A stretch of 64,000 bases of DNA from Paenibacillus sp. J2TS4. Lineage in GTDB: Bacteria > Bacillota > Bacilli > Paenibacillales > NBRC-103111. The notes beneath the pieces were generated by a model. The model saw only the letters and a list, made by a program, of their open reading frames with translations, was not told where the DNA came from and did no database searches. A program made the position numbers and the translations under genes. Below, piece by piece: positions 42,870 to 52,336 of this stretch (within the stretch, counting starts at the first letter, position 1; each line of letters opens with the position of its first letter). The DNA lies in the NCBI RefSeq assembly GCF_018403245.1, contig NZ_BOSH01000013.1, positions 124,001 to 188,000 on the forward strand, read 5' to 3'.

Positions 42870-45293
42870 ATGGGACTGACGTTTGCTGCTCATATTAGAG
42901 AGACTGATTTTGCGGTTCAAATGGTTGGCGAACATTCAGACGAAACAGCAGTGTTGGCAAAGGAATTTGGCAGGAAGCTGCAAGTGGAGAACATGGCGGA
43001 GTTAAGTGGTTTTCTTCACGATATGGGTAAATGGATGTGCGAATTCAGTAGTTATCTTCACAAAGTAGTGATTAACAAGGATAAACTATCGCCTTATATC
43101 GACCATTCCACCGCTGGAGCCAGATATTTGTATGAAAACTATTATATTCATGATACCGGTAAACAGCTTAGCATCGCACAGTGGGCGCAAAATCTGGTAG
43201 TAGAGGTTGTAGGAATGGGGATTCTCTCCCACCATTCCGGTCTTCAAGATTTTATCGGGGAGGATGGCAGTTCAGACTTTATCAGAAGAGTGCGTGAGAA
43301 GGAACTGCCCTATTATGAGGAAGTGGTCCATAACTTTGAGCAAGTCCATGAAAATGTGGTTAGGGTAAAACGATTGGTGCGTAAGTCCACCCAAGAAATG
43401 GAACTCATCTTGGGTAAATTGCTAGAGTTGCATCGAAAGTTCCAACACTATCCCCTGCTGCTCAGTCTGAGCTTCGTTATGAAGACGGTGTTCAGTTGTT
43501 TGATCGATGCCGACCGGACCAATACCAGAAGGTTTGAAGAAAATGATCGCAGCCCGCTGCAGGCAGATGCTCAGCCGTTCTTTCAACAATCGTATCGGCA
43601 TCTGATGGAGCAGGTGGTAAAGTGGGAGACGGGCGGAAGCGAGAGCGACATCGATCAATTGCGCAGCCGGATGTCCGCTCAATGCGATGATTGGGCGGCT
43701 CGGCCGGCGGGCATATACACCTTGTCGATTCCGACTGGGGGCGGGAAGACGTTCGCCAGCTTGCGGTACGCATTAAAGCATGCGCTGCAGGAACAAAAGG
43801 ATCGCATCATCTATGTGGTTCCTTACACGACTATACTGGAACAAAATGCGGATGCTGTTCGGAAAATCATCCGAAACCAGACCCGTGTATTGGAGCACCA
43901 TGGCAATGTCATTGATGACAAACTGCTGGATCATGATTTTGATTACTATGGTCAATCACTCCACAAACAACTGCAATTGGCCAGAGACAACTGGGACTAC
44001 CCCATTGTATTTACCACGATGGTACAGTTTCTGGATGCGTTCTATGCGAAAGGAACGAGAAAAGCCAGAAGATTACATAATTTGATGAACAGCGTCATTA
44101 TTTTTGACGAGGTGCAGGCGGTGCCCTTCCAGCATTACCATTTGTTCAATGAAGCGGTGAACTTTCTGCACTATATTGGCGGCAGCAGCATCTTGCTGTG
44201 TACAGCGACACAGCCTGCCGTTGCTGATATGCGTTATCCACTTTATCTCTCGACGGACCAAGAAATGGTTGCAGAGCTTAATCAGGTGATCGATGCCTTT
44301 GAACGGGTGAAGTTTCGATTGGAGGATCACGCTCTGGCCGGTCTGGATCAAGGGCCGTTGGCCGACTATGTGCAGCAACTGTACGAGCAGCATCTTTCTC
44401 TGCTGGTAATTCTGAATACCAAGAAGAGCGTGCAGCAGTTGTTCGAAGCGATGACCGAAAAGGGCGCGACTCATGTTTACCACCTTAGCACACTGATGTG
44501 TCCGGCGCATCGAACGATTATTCTGGATAAGGTGAAAAAGAGGTTGGAATCCGGAGAACCCGTTTTGTGCATCAGCACGCAATTGATCGAGGCGGGGGTG
44601 GATATCAGCTTTCAAGCCGTGCTGAGAGCGGTAGCCGGACTGGACTCGATTGCCCAGGCAGCCGGACGATGCAATCGCCATGGCGAGAAGGAACTCGGCT
44701 ACGTCTATCTGGTCCATGTGTCCGACGAGCATTTGACTCGTTTGCCGGAGATCAAGCATGGAAAAGCCGTGACCATGGACTATATTTTGAATGACCCTAT
44801 TTATAGGGACCGATTGCTGCATCCGGATTCGATCCGGCGCTACTACCAATATTATTACCATCAGCTGCATCAACTGAACCGGATGACACATCCCAAATTG
44901 CAGCGAGAGTTGATCGAATTGATTGACGAAAACAAGTTGTTCAAGGAGTATCAGAAGACGATCCTGCCTTCCATGTATAAAACATTAGAAGCGCATTTCC
45001 AAGCGATCGATTCTCCGACAACTACCGTTCTTGTTCCTTATGGTCGGGGCAAAGAAATCATCGTGCAGTTGAATGAAGAGATCCGGGATTTGCCCCTATT
45101 CAATTCACTGATCAAAGAGGCTCAACAATACAGCATTAACGTCTTTTCGCAAACGTTGCGCGAGCTCAGTCAGGCCGGTCTGATCCACGCTTTATACGGA
45201 AAGAGCATCTATTATCTCGATGAACAGGCGTATGACAATGAGTATGGATTGGCCATCGATGGCGGCGGTTCGGCTGCGTTGTATTCCTTTTGA
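42870..45293 (+). CDS. cas3: CRISPR helicase-nuclease Cas3 (type I-C)
   Basis: An 807-residue HD nuclease/SF2 helicase recruited by Cascade to unwind and degrade target DNA. HD domain: HSDETAV, FLHDMGKW (His50-Asp51), DHSTAG and LSHHSG. Helicase: Walker A IPTGGGKT (about 287), DEVQ box (about 412), CTATQP, STQLIEAGVDISF and QAAGRCNRHGE. All nuclease and helicase motifs look intact. The ATG at 42870 has AAGGA upstream; a TTG at 42843 would add nine residues. Confidence 0.96.
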   Translation: MGLTFAAHIRETDFAVQMVGEHSDETAVLAKEFGRKLQVENMAELSGFLHDMGKWMCEFSSYLHKVVINKDKLSPYIDHSTAGARYLYENYYIHDTGKQLSIAQWAQNLVVEVVGMGILSHHSGLQDFIGEDGSSDFIRRVREKELPYYEEVVHNFEQVHENVVRVKRLVRKSTQEMELILGKLLELHRKFQHYPLLLSLSFVMKTVFSCLIDADRTNTRRFEENDRSPLQADAQPFFQQSYRHLMEQVVKWETGGSESDIDQLRSRMSAQCDDWAARPAGIYTLSIPTGGGKTFASLRYALKHALQEQKDRIIYVVPYTTILEQNADAVRKIIRNQTRVLEHHGNVIDDKLLDHDFDYYGQSLHKQLQLARDNWDYPIVFTTMVQFLDAFYAKGTRKARRLHNLMNSVIIFDEVQAVPFQHYHLFNEAVNFLHYIGGSSILLCTATQPAVADMRYPLYLSTDQEMVAELNQVIDAFERVKFRLEDHALAGLDQGPLADYVQQLYEQHLSLLVILNTKKSVQQLFEAMTEKGATHVYHLSTLMCPAHRTIILDKVKKRLESGEPVLCISTQLIEAGVDISFQAVLRAVAGLDSIAQAAGRCNRHGEKELGYVYLVHVSDEHLTRLPEIKHGKAVTMDYILNDPIYRDRLLHPDSIRRYYQYYYHQLHQLNRMTHPKLQRELIELIDENKLFKEYQKTILPSMYKTLEAHFQAIDSPTTTVLVPYGRGKEIIVQLNEEIRDLPLFNSLIKEAQQYSINVFSQTLRELSQAGLIHALYGKSIYYLDEQAYDNEYGLAIDGGGSAALYSF

Positions 45294-45322
45294 AAACGAG
45301 CACATATGAGGAGGTGATTCCC

Positions 45323-46018
45323 ATGCGCAATCAGATCGAGTATGTCGTCCATGGCAAATATGCGTTGTTTACCGACCCGATCACCAAGATTGGCGGTGAA
45401 AAATTTACCTATCAGGTGCCGACTTACGAAGCGCTCAAAGGGATAACGGAATCGATTTACTGGAAACCCAGCATTACCTGGATTGTGGATGAAGTAAGAG
45501 TCCTGCATCCGATTCAAACCGAGGTCAAAGGGGCGCGTCCAATCAAATATCAGGATAGCAGTAATGATCTGGCTTACTACACCTATTTGCGCAATCCTAG
45601 CTATCAAGTGCGGGCTCATTTTGAATTCAACCGTCATCGGCCGGATTTGCAAGCGGATTGGATCGAGGAGAAGCATCATCATATTGCCAAACGAGCTGTG
45701 TTAAAGGGAGGGAGAAGAGATATCTTCCTTGGAACCCGGGAATGCCAGGGCTACGTCGAGTACGCCGTCTTCGGTTCCGGTACAAGCTACTATGACGACT
45801 ATGGGGAGATTGCCTTTGGACCGATGTTTCATGGATTCAACTACCCGGATGAAACGGGCGAAGCGAAGCTGGAAACACGTCTGTGGCCAGCTAAAATGGT
45901 CAACGGGGTCATTGCCTTCCCGCGGCCGGAGCAATGTGAATGGGTGCGGCCGGTGAAGGAAATGGACAGAAAGTCGTTTGTATTGGGGCAAAATATGCGA
46001 CTGATCACCGAAGAATAG
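45323..46018 (+). CDS. cas5c: Cas5c, crRNA-processing subunit
   Basis: A 231-residue RAMP protein. In type I-C, which lacks Cas6, Cas5c cuts pre-crRNA and stays on the 5' handle. N-terminal YVVHGKYALFTDPITKIGGE and YEALKGITESIYWKP are family hallmarks. GGAGGTGA decides the start; the frame is open 11 codons further up. Confidence 0.94.
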   Translation: MRNQIEYVVHGKYALFTDPITKIGGEKFTYQVPTYEALKGITESIYWKPSITWIVDEVRVLHPIQTEVKGARPIKYQDSSNDLAYYTYLRNPSYQVRAHFEFNRHRPDLQADWIEEKHHHIAKRAVLKGGRRDIFLGTRECQGYVEYAVFGSGTSYYDDYGEIAFGPMFHGFNYPDETGEAKLETRLWPAKMVNGVIAFPRPEQCEWVRPVKEMDRKSFVLGQNMRLITEE

Positions 46019-46039
46019 GGTGGGAAAGGAGGAAAGGCC

Positions 46040-47980
46040 GTGGCCTGGATGCAACAGCTTCGAGCTGTATATGATGAGAACAGTGGCGAGGTAGGGGAGT
46101 TTGCCGTTCGTAACAAGCAGCGCTTCACCTTACTGCCGATTGCGCATATGACGCAAGGAGTGCAAGTGACGATTACCGTGACGGCCGATGGCGAGTTTTA
46201 TAAAGCGGAAGTTGTGCCTAAGGAGGATGGGCGAACGATCACGCCGATGTCGCTGGATTCGGCCAATCGCGCCGGGAGCAAGGTAGCGCCTCACTATATT
46301 CACGACAAGCTGTTCTATGTGGCGGGCGATTACATAAAATTCGGCACCAATGCCAAGCGAAACGAGAACTTTGCCAAATACCTGGAGCAAATGGAACATT
46401 GGGCGAGCTCGGCTTACGCCCACCACAAAGTCATTACGGTCACAAAATATGTAGCCAAGGGGCAAGTCATTCAGGATCTCATCGCAGCGGGATGGATCTG
46501 GCAGTATCCGGATGGGAAACTCGTTGAGAAGTGGGACAATCGTGCGTCTCAGATATTGAACACGGAGAAACCGCCGCTATATCAGTTGCTGCAGCAAACC
46601 ATCTTCGATATCGGCGTCCGTTTTACAGTCGTCAAGTCTCACCCGGCAGACAAGGATATATGGGAGGACAAAGAGCTCTTCCAGCGCTTTACGCAGTACA
46701 CGAATGAGGTGCTGATCCGGGACAAGCACAAATCGCTGTGTTATGCCACAGGCGAGTATGAGGTGCCGACGACCCAGCATGGCGCGCGAATTCGCAATGC
46801 AGGCGACAACGCCAAGCTGATATCGGCCAACGACGATCAGGGCTATACCTTCCGCGGTAAATGGAAAGAGGCTGAGGAAGCGGTTCAGATTGGTTATCTC
46901 GCCTCCCAGAAGGCGCACCATGCCTTGCGCTGGCTCATTCAACGTCAAGGAAGTTATGTCGATTCCCGATATTTTGTCGTATTCAGGAAGCTCGGCGATA
47001 CCGCAACGGATGTGTTCGCGTCATCGCTCGATTTGCTGACGGCGTTGCAAGGTCCCGGCGACCGGAAGGAAGACGATGAACGCAGACGAGGCACAGGAAT
47101 CGTTGAAGCCAATCAGGTGGCCAAGGCGCTGCAGGGATTGGCCCACAGCTTCGAGAGCCGTTTCTTTGATCAGACGATCGTCATGGCGCTGGATGCGGCC
47201 ACGACAGGACGCTTGTCGATTGTTTATTACCAGGAAGTCGACAGCAAGCTTTATTTGAACAATCTGACGCATTGGCATGAAACCTGCCGCTGGCTGCAGA
47301 TCACCAAAGACGAACATAATCGGGTGATTGCGTACACAGGTACGCCTTCGACTTACCGAATTTCCCAGGCCGTATATGGGGAGAAAGCCGATGCAAGGGT
47401 GAAGAAGGAACTGTATACCAGGCTGCTGCCTTGCATTGTCGAGAAACAGGCGATCCCCAAAGATATCGTTTACGCCATTTTCGAACGTGTGAAGAATCCG
47501 GAAAGCTTTAAAAATACGATGGAATCCTGGGAAGCCACCTTAAACATCGCATGCGCGCTCATCAATAAAATGTATGAAAAGGAGGGATTGAACGTGGCTT
47601 TGGACGTGGAAAACAAATCCCGTGATTATTTGTTCGGGCGCTTACTGGGGATTGCGGAAGTAATGGAAAGCCGGATTTTGAGCGAACAGAAAGAAAATCG
47701 CGCCACCAATGCAACGCGTTATTTCAATGCTTTTGCCAATCGTCCGGCCCGAACATGGCTGGTGATCCGCAAACAATTGCAGCCTTATTTCAATCGGATG
47801 GGGAAGAAGGCAACGAATTATCAGATTTTGATACAAAAAGTTGAATCGTCGATCCGCGAGTCGGATATGAACAATACGGCATTATCACCGTTGTTTTTAA
47901 TAGGCTACAGCAGTCAGGTTCAGGAACTATATAAAAAGAAAGAGGTAGAGAAGGATGACAGTGCTGCAGAACAAAATTGA
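46040..47980 (+). CDS. cas8c: Cas8c, large Cascade subunit
   Basis: A 646-residue Csd1/Cas8c protein that recognises the PAM and supports DNA opening; in type I-C an internal start can also supply the small subunit Cas11c. The start QQLRAVYDENSGEVG and the C-terminal half (YFNAFANRPARTWLVIRKQL) fit the family. GTG start eight bases after GGAGG; its end overlaps cas7 by 26 bp. An internal GAAAAGGAGG at about 47577-47588, just ahead of an in-frame GTG (47595), is a good candidate for Cas11c initiation. Confidence 0.94.
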   Translation: MAWMQQLRAVYDENSGEVGEFAVRNKQRFTLLPIAHMTQGVQVTITVTADGEFYKAEVVPKEDGRTITPMSLDSANRAGSKVAPHYIHDKLFYVAGDYIKFGTNAKRNENFAKYLEQMEHWASSAYAHHKVITVTKYVAKGQVIQDLIAAGWIWQYPDGKLVEKWDNRASQILNTEKPPLYQLLQQTIFDIGVRFTVVKSHPADKDIWEDKELFQRFTQYTNEVLIRDKHKSLCYATGEYEVPTTQHGARIRNAGDNAKLISANDDQGYTFRGKWKEAEEAVQIGYLASQKAHHALRWLIQRQGSYVDSRYFVVFRKLGDTATDVFASSLDLLTALQGPGDRKEDDERRRGTGIVEANQVAKALQGLAHSFESRFFDQTIVMALDAATTGRLSIVYYQEVDSKLYLNNLTHWHETCRWLQITKDEHNRVIAYTGTPSTYRISQAVYGEKADARVKKELYTRLLPCIVEKQAIPKDIVYAIFERVKNPESFKNTMESWEATLNIACALINKMYEKEGLNVALDVENKSRDYLFGRLLGIAEVMESRILSEQKENRATNATRYFNAFANRPARTWLVIRKQLQPYFNRMGKKATNYQILIQKVESSIRESDMNNTALSPLFLIGYSSQVQELYKKKEVEKDDSAAEQN

Positions 47981-48818
47981 TTTCTCGGTTGTTTTTACAG
48001 TAAGCAAAGCCAATCCCAATGGAGATCCGCTGAACGGCAATCGACCTCGTCAGGATTATATCGGCCATGGCGAAGTGTCGGATGTGGCGCTCAAACGTAA
48101 AATACGCAACCGGCTGCAGGACGAGGGAGAATCCATCTTTGTCCAGCCGGATGAACGAAGAAATGATGGCTATCGCAGTTTGAAGGATCGGGCCGAATCG
48201 GTGGAAGAACTGAGAAAGCTGCTCAACGACGCAAAAGCCGATGAAGATCTCGCGGCAGATCTCGCATGTCAGCAGTGGTTTGATGTGCGGGCCTTTGGAC
48301 AAGTATTTGCGTTCAAGGGAAATAAATTATCGATCGGTGTGCGGGGCCCGGTATCGATTCATACCGCAACCAGTCTGGACCCCGTAGATGTCACCAGTAT
48401 GCAGATTACCAAGAGTGTCAATTCTATCACCAATGAAAAAAATCCTGGCGAGAAAACCTCGGATACGATGGGGATGAAGCATCGCGTCGATTTTGGCGTC
48501 TATGTTTTTCATGGCAGCATCAACCCGCAGTTGGCAGAAAAGACGGGATTCACCGAAGCGGATGCCGAGAAGATCAGGCAGGCTTTGATCACACTCTTTG
48601 TCAATGACGCTTCTTCCGCGAGACCCGATGGAAGCATGGAGGTCCACAAGGTGCTGTGGTGGAGGCATTCCTCCAAAATTGGCCAGTATTCATCGGCCAA
48701 GGTTCATCGCGCATTGAAGATTAATAAACAAGCCGAACAGGTTCATTCGATTGACGACTATGACATTTCGATAGAAACATTGGATGGCCTGCCATGTGTA
48801 GTATACGATGGTCTATAA
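47955..48818 (+). CDS. cas7: Cas7, Cascade backbone subunit (Csd2)
   Basis: A 287-residue RAMP protein that polymerises along the crRNA. Starts IDFSVVFTVSKANPNGDPLN, the typical Csd2 N-terminus, with VGVRGPVSIH-type and later HRVDFGVYVFHGSINPQ motifs. The ATG overlaps the end of cas8c; its stop overlaps cas4 by 11 bp. Confidence 0.95.
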   Translation: MTVLQNKIDFSVVFTVSKANPNGDPLNGNRPRQDYIGHGEVSDVALKRKIRNRLQDEGESIFVQPDERRNDGYRSLKDRAESVEELRKLLNDAKADEDLAADLACQQWFDVRAFGQVFAFKGNKLSIGVRGPVSIHTATSLDPVDVTSMQITKSVNSITNEKNPGEKTSDTMGMKHRVDFGVYVFHGSINPQLAEKTGFTEADAEKIRQALITLFVNDASSARPDGSMEVHKVLWWRHSSKIGQYSSAKVHRALKINKQAEQVHSIDDYDISIETLDGLPCVVYDGL

Positions 48819-49467
48819 CGAAGACGACTTTCTTATGTTGTCCGGCATTCAGCATTTTGTTTTCTGTCGCAGACAATGGGCGTTAATCCATGTCGAGCAG
48901 GAATGGCAGGACAATGTGCTGACCTTGGAGGGTCAACTGATCCATGAGCGTGCAGACAACGCCATGATCCGGGAAAAAAGGGGAGAGCTGCTCATTGTGC
49001 GAGCCCTCCCTCTTCAATCCGCAAGCTTGGGAATTAGCGGGATCTGCGACGTTGTGGAATGCGTTCAGCATCCTGAGGGCGTGCCGATCGCTGGAGAAGA
49101 GGGGACTTATCTCGTTCATCCTGTAGAGTACAAACGCGGCCAAACCAAAATTCATGATGCGGATCGCTTGCAGCTAACCGCGCAAGTGATGTGTCTGGAA
49201 GAAATGCTCGTTCATCCGCAGATCCCCGTTGCGTATCTTTATTACAATGAGACTCGAAGACGCGAGGAAGTGGCCATTACAGAGGAACTCCGAAATAAAG
49301 TGCGGGACATTACAACGGAGATGCACAGATACTTCCGACAACGGCATACCCCCAAAGTAAAGACGGGCAAGCACTGCCAGCAATGTTCGCTGCGGCATAT
49401 TTGTTTGCCTGAACTGTTGAGTAAAGAAAAAGCATCCGCCTATATAGAAAGGATGTTGCGTTTGTGA
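48808..49467 (+). CDS. cas4: Cas4 exonuclease, adaptation factor
   Basis: A 219-residue RecB-type nuclease with an iron-sulphur cluster that trims prespacers and selects PAMs. RecB motifs: GQLIHERAD, GICDVVE and PVEYKRGQ. Cluster cysteines: one in FVFCRRQW and three in KHCQQCSLRHIC. Overlaps both neighbours. Confidence 0.94.
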   Translation: MVYNEDDFLMLSGIQHFVFCRRQWALIHVEQEWQDNVLTLEGQLIHERADNAMIREKRGELLIVRALPLQSASLGISGICDVVECVQHPEGVPIAGEEGTYLVHPVEYKRGQTKIHDADRLQLTAQVMCLEEMLVHPQIPVAYLYYNETRRREEVAITEELRNKVRDITTEMHRYFRQRHTPKVKTGKHCQQCSLRHICLPELLSKEKASAYIERMLRL

Positions 49468-50498
49468 AGAAGATGCAAAATGTCATCTACGTGACGATCC
49501 CGAATTGTTATCTGGCTCTATCAGGCGGAAATATCAATCTGCTGGTTGATCAGCAATCGATTGCGAAGGTCCCTTTGAACAACCTGGAGGGGATTTGTAC
49601 ATTTGGCCACCAAGGAATCAGTCCTGCACTGATGGAAGCATGCTTAGAACGCAAGATCAGCATTTCATTCTTTAACCAGAACGGCAGATTCCGGGCGAGA
49701 ATCACAGGCACGATTGATGGCAATGTAACTCTGCGCAAAACGCAGTATCGATGGTCGGACGATGAAGAGCGCAGTACAGAGATTGCCCGAAATTTTATCA
49801 TTGGCAAAGTGTATAATACGATCCATTTGCTGAAGCAAGTCCGAAAATCTCATGCCTTGCGAATTGAACTTGACACTTTGAATGAAACGATTGCACATTT
49901 GAGTGGCAGGATTGATGGACTGAAGCGGGTTAACAATCTGGAATCATTGCGAGGGCTAGAAGGAGAAGCTGCATCCCGCTACTTTCAGATCTGGGATCAT
50001 TTGATTTTGCAACAGAAGGAGTCGTTCTTTTTCCGAGGCAGATCAAGAAGACCGCCGATGGATCGGACCAACGCCTTGCTTTCCTTAGCTTATAGCTTGC
50101 TGGCCAATGAGGTGACGTCCGGACTGGAGAGTGTAGGGCTTGATCCTTACGTAGGTTTTCTGCATCGGGATCGACCGGGCCGAAGGTCGCTGGCCTTGGA
50201 TGTGATGGAGGAATTGCGGCCTGTGATGGCCGATAGGTTTGTTTTGAACCTGATCAACCGCAAGCAAATGAAGGCCAATGATTTCAGGGTGAAGGAAAAC
50301 AGCGCCTGTCTACTCACTGACGAAGGACGAAAAAAGTTTTTCCAGCTATGGCAGGAGCAGAAGAATGTTCAGATCGAGCATCCGTTTCTAAAAGAAAAAA
50401 TCAAGTGGGGCTTGCTACCGCACGTCCAATCGTTGCTCTTGGCCAGATATCTGCGCCATGATCTGGATGTCTATCCCCCATTTATGTGGAGGGGATAG
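49464..50498 (+). CDS. cas1: Cas1 integrase
   Basis: A 344-residue subunit of the Cas1-Cas2 spacer integrase. Metal ligands: Glu in LEGEAASRYF, His in GFLHRDRPG and Asp in SLALDVMEELRP. N-terminal beta domain starts NVIYVTIPNCYLALSGGNI. GTG start overlapping cas4 by 4 bp. Confidence 0.96.
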   Translation: MKKMQNVIYVTIPNCYLALSGGNINLLVDQQSIAKVPLNNLEGICTFGHQGISPALMEACLERKISISFFNQNGRFRARITGTIDGNVTLRKTQYRWSDDEERSTEIARNFIIGKVYNTIHLLKQVRKSHALRIELDTLNETIAHLSGRIDGLKRVNNLESLRGLEGEAASRYFQIWDHLILQQKESFFFRGRSRRPPMDRTNALLSLAYSLLANEVTSGLESVGLDPYVGFLHRDRPGRRSLALDVMEELRPVMADRFVLNLINRKQMKANDFRVKENSACLLTDEGRKKFFQLWQEQKNVQIEHPFLKEKIKWGLLPHVQSLLLARYLRHDLDVYPPFMWRG

Positions 50499-50500
50499 CT

Positions 50501-50791
50501 TTGTTAGTCCTTGTAACCTACGATGTGGCGATTACCACTGACGGCGGAGCAGCCAGATTGCGAAGAGTGGCCAAGATCTGTGAGCAATATGGCGTTCGCG
50601 TTCAAAATTCTGTATTTGAATGCATCGTGGATGCGACCCAAAAAAAGAGGTTGGAAATGGACCTGATGAAGGTGATTGACGAGCAGGTTGACAGTATTCG
50701 GATCTACCAGTTGGGTAATCAATATCGCAATAAAGTAAAGCATATCGGCGCCAAGGAAACGATCAATGTGGAAGACCCGCTTATCTTTTAA
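50501..50791 (+). CDS. cas2: Cas2
   Basis: A 96-residue ferredoxin-fold partner of Cas1 starting LVLVTYDVAI, with RRVAKICEQYGVRVQNSVFE and DSIRIYQLG. The TTG start at 50501 is chosen for its eight-base spacing to GGAGG; an in-frame GTG at 50486 lies on that site. Confidence 0.94.
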   Translation: MLVLVTYDVAITTDGGAARLRRVAKICEQYGVRVQNSVFECIVDATQKKRLEMDLMKVIDEQVDSIRIYQLGNQYRNKVKHIGAKETINVEDPLIF

Positions 50792-50798
50792 TGGTGCT

Positions 50799-50839
50799 GG
50801 AAAACCTGAAGTAAACATGAAAACCCGGGGAGGTTTTCC
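50799..50839. terminator. Nested hairpin after cas2
   Basis: GAAAACC (50819-50825) and GGTTTTC (50832-50838) form a close hairpin; GGAAAACC at 50799 can pair with the same right arm. No T run follows, so it may be an attenuator between operon and array. Confidence 0.4.
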
Positions 50840-50955
50840 GGTATTTATGACTGATTTAGTCGTTTTTGTTAACTGAAAATAGAAAATATACATTTAATTA
50901 TTAGGATTAACACAATATCTTGTGTGTGGATATTAAGAGTGCGCAAGATATTGCG
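50840..50955 (+). promoter_or_regulatory. CRISPR leader
   Basis: AT-rich leader between cas2 and the first repeat. It holds two related palindromes: CACAATATCTTGTG (50911-50924) and CGCAAGATATTGCG (50942-50955). The second ends exactly at the first repeat; each matches the reverse complement of the other at 12 of 14 positions. They may be integration-anchoring sites for Cas1-Cas2 or part of the array promoter. Confidence 0.65.
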
Positions 50956-52260
50956 GTCTCCCTCTACGTGAGGGAGTGGATTGAAATTTCAACCAGCTGC
51001 AGGTCATTAGCCTGGAGGTCTCCCTCTACGTGAGGGAGTGGATTGAAATCTTGTCATCAACATTTGTCCGCGAATAGCCATGTCTCCCTCTACGTGAGGG
51101 AGTGGATTGAAATAGATAGATGCGAGTGGAAATGGATCTCATATAGTGTCTCCCTCTACGTGAGGGAGTGGATTGAAATTTCTATGTCCTCTATCTGTTT
51201 CACTTTTTCTTTCTGTCTCCCTCTACGTGAGGGAGTGGATTGAAATATTGTGATGGTCTTAAGGCCGACTCTGACCGTTTAGGTCTCCCTCTACGTGAGG
51301 GAGTGGATTGAAATGCTTAACCCCTTCGACCAACGGAATCTCAAATATCGTCTCCCTCTACGTGAGGGAGTGGATTGAAATTATGAAGAAACCATCCTCA
51401 TCATCATCATCAAACATCGTCTCCCTCTACGTGAGGGAGTGGATTGAAATCAAGTTTGTCTAATCGTTCATCCGACAGGATTACCAGTCTCCCTCTACGT
51501 GAGGGAGTGGATTGAAATGCCTATGGTTGAGCTAATTCCCGAAAATCAGAATTAGTCTCCCTCTACGTGAGGGAGTGGATTGAAATGACTTTAAACCCTC
51601 CAGACGATCCCGGAGCAAGTGGAGTCTCCCTCTACGTGAGGGAGTGGATTGAAATAAACGTCAGCCCAAAGCGGGCTTGGATGTGAAAATGTCTCCCTCT
51701 ACGTGAGGGAGTGGATTGAAATCCCCTTGGGTTATGCTTATGTGGTAACGGTTGTGGGACGTCTCCCTCTACGTGAGGGAGTGGATTGAAATGAAGTGAA
51801 ACTATAAGGTCGAGATAATTAATCCACAGGTCTCCCTCTACGTGAGGGAGTGGATTGAAATATCGTAAAGAGAAGTCAGGCTTACAAGGTTTAATGCCGG
51901 TCTCCCTCTACGTGAGGGAGTGGATTGAAATGCCTATGGTTGAGCTAATTCCCGAAAATCAGAATGTCTCCCTCTACGTGAGGGAGTGGATTGAAATATT
52001 GCATGGGCAAACTCCATAGTTTCGTTCTGCGTGGTCTCCCTCTACGTGAGGGAGTGGATTGAAATATCAAGCGGTACATGTTGACCGATGATGAACAGCG
52101 CGTCTCCCTCTACGTGAGGGAGTGGATTGAAATTATGTCCCAAGATGCCTTGTTATTGCCTTGTCTCCCTCTACGTGAGGGAGTGGATTGAAATTCCCAA
52201 TACACATGAAAGTCCGCTATGTAGGTGAGTCTCCCTCTACGTGAGGGAGTGGATTGAAAT
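50956..52260 (+). CRISPR. Type I-C CRISPR array, 20 repeats and 19 spacers
   Basis: Repeats of 32 bases start GTCTCCCTCTACGTGAGGGA and end GTGGATTGAAAT, with a CTCCCTC/GAGGGAG stem and the ATTGAAAT handle usual for type I-C. By eye all 20 copies are identical, including the last. Repeats start at 50956, 51018, 51082, 51148, 51215, 51283, 51350, 51419, 51487, 51555, 51624, 51691, 51761, 51830, 51900, 51966, 52034, 52102, 52163 and 52229. Spacers are 29-38 bases. Spacers 9 and 15 have the same sequence. Same strand as the cas operon, leader on the left. Confidence 0.98.
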
Positions 52261-52336
52261 AAGTAAACAATAGCCCCACCTGTTCAACGAGATGAGGGCT
52301 AAGTTATGCTTTTTTATGATTTAAATACTTGGCAAA

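Noticed and set aside
51043..51243. 66-codon frame within the CRISPR array
   Set aside because: It reads through repeats and spacers and produces a periodic repeat-derived peptide.
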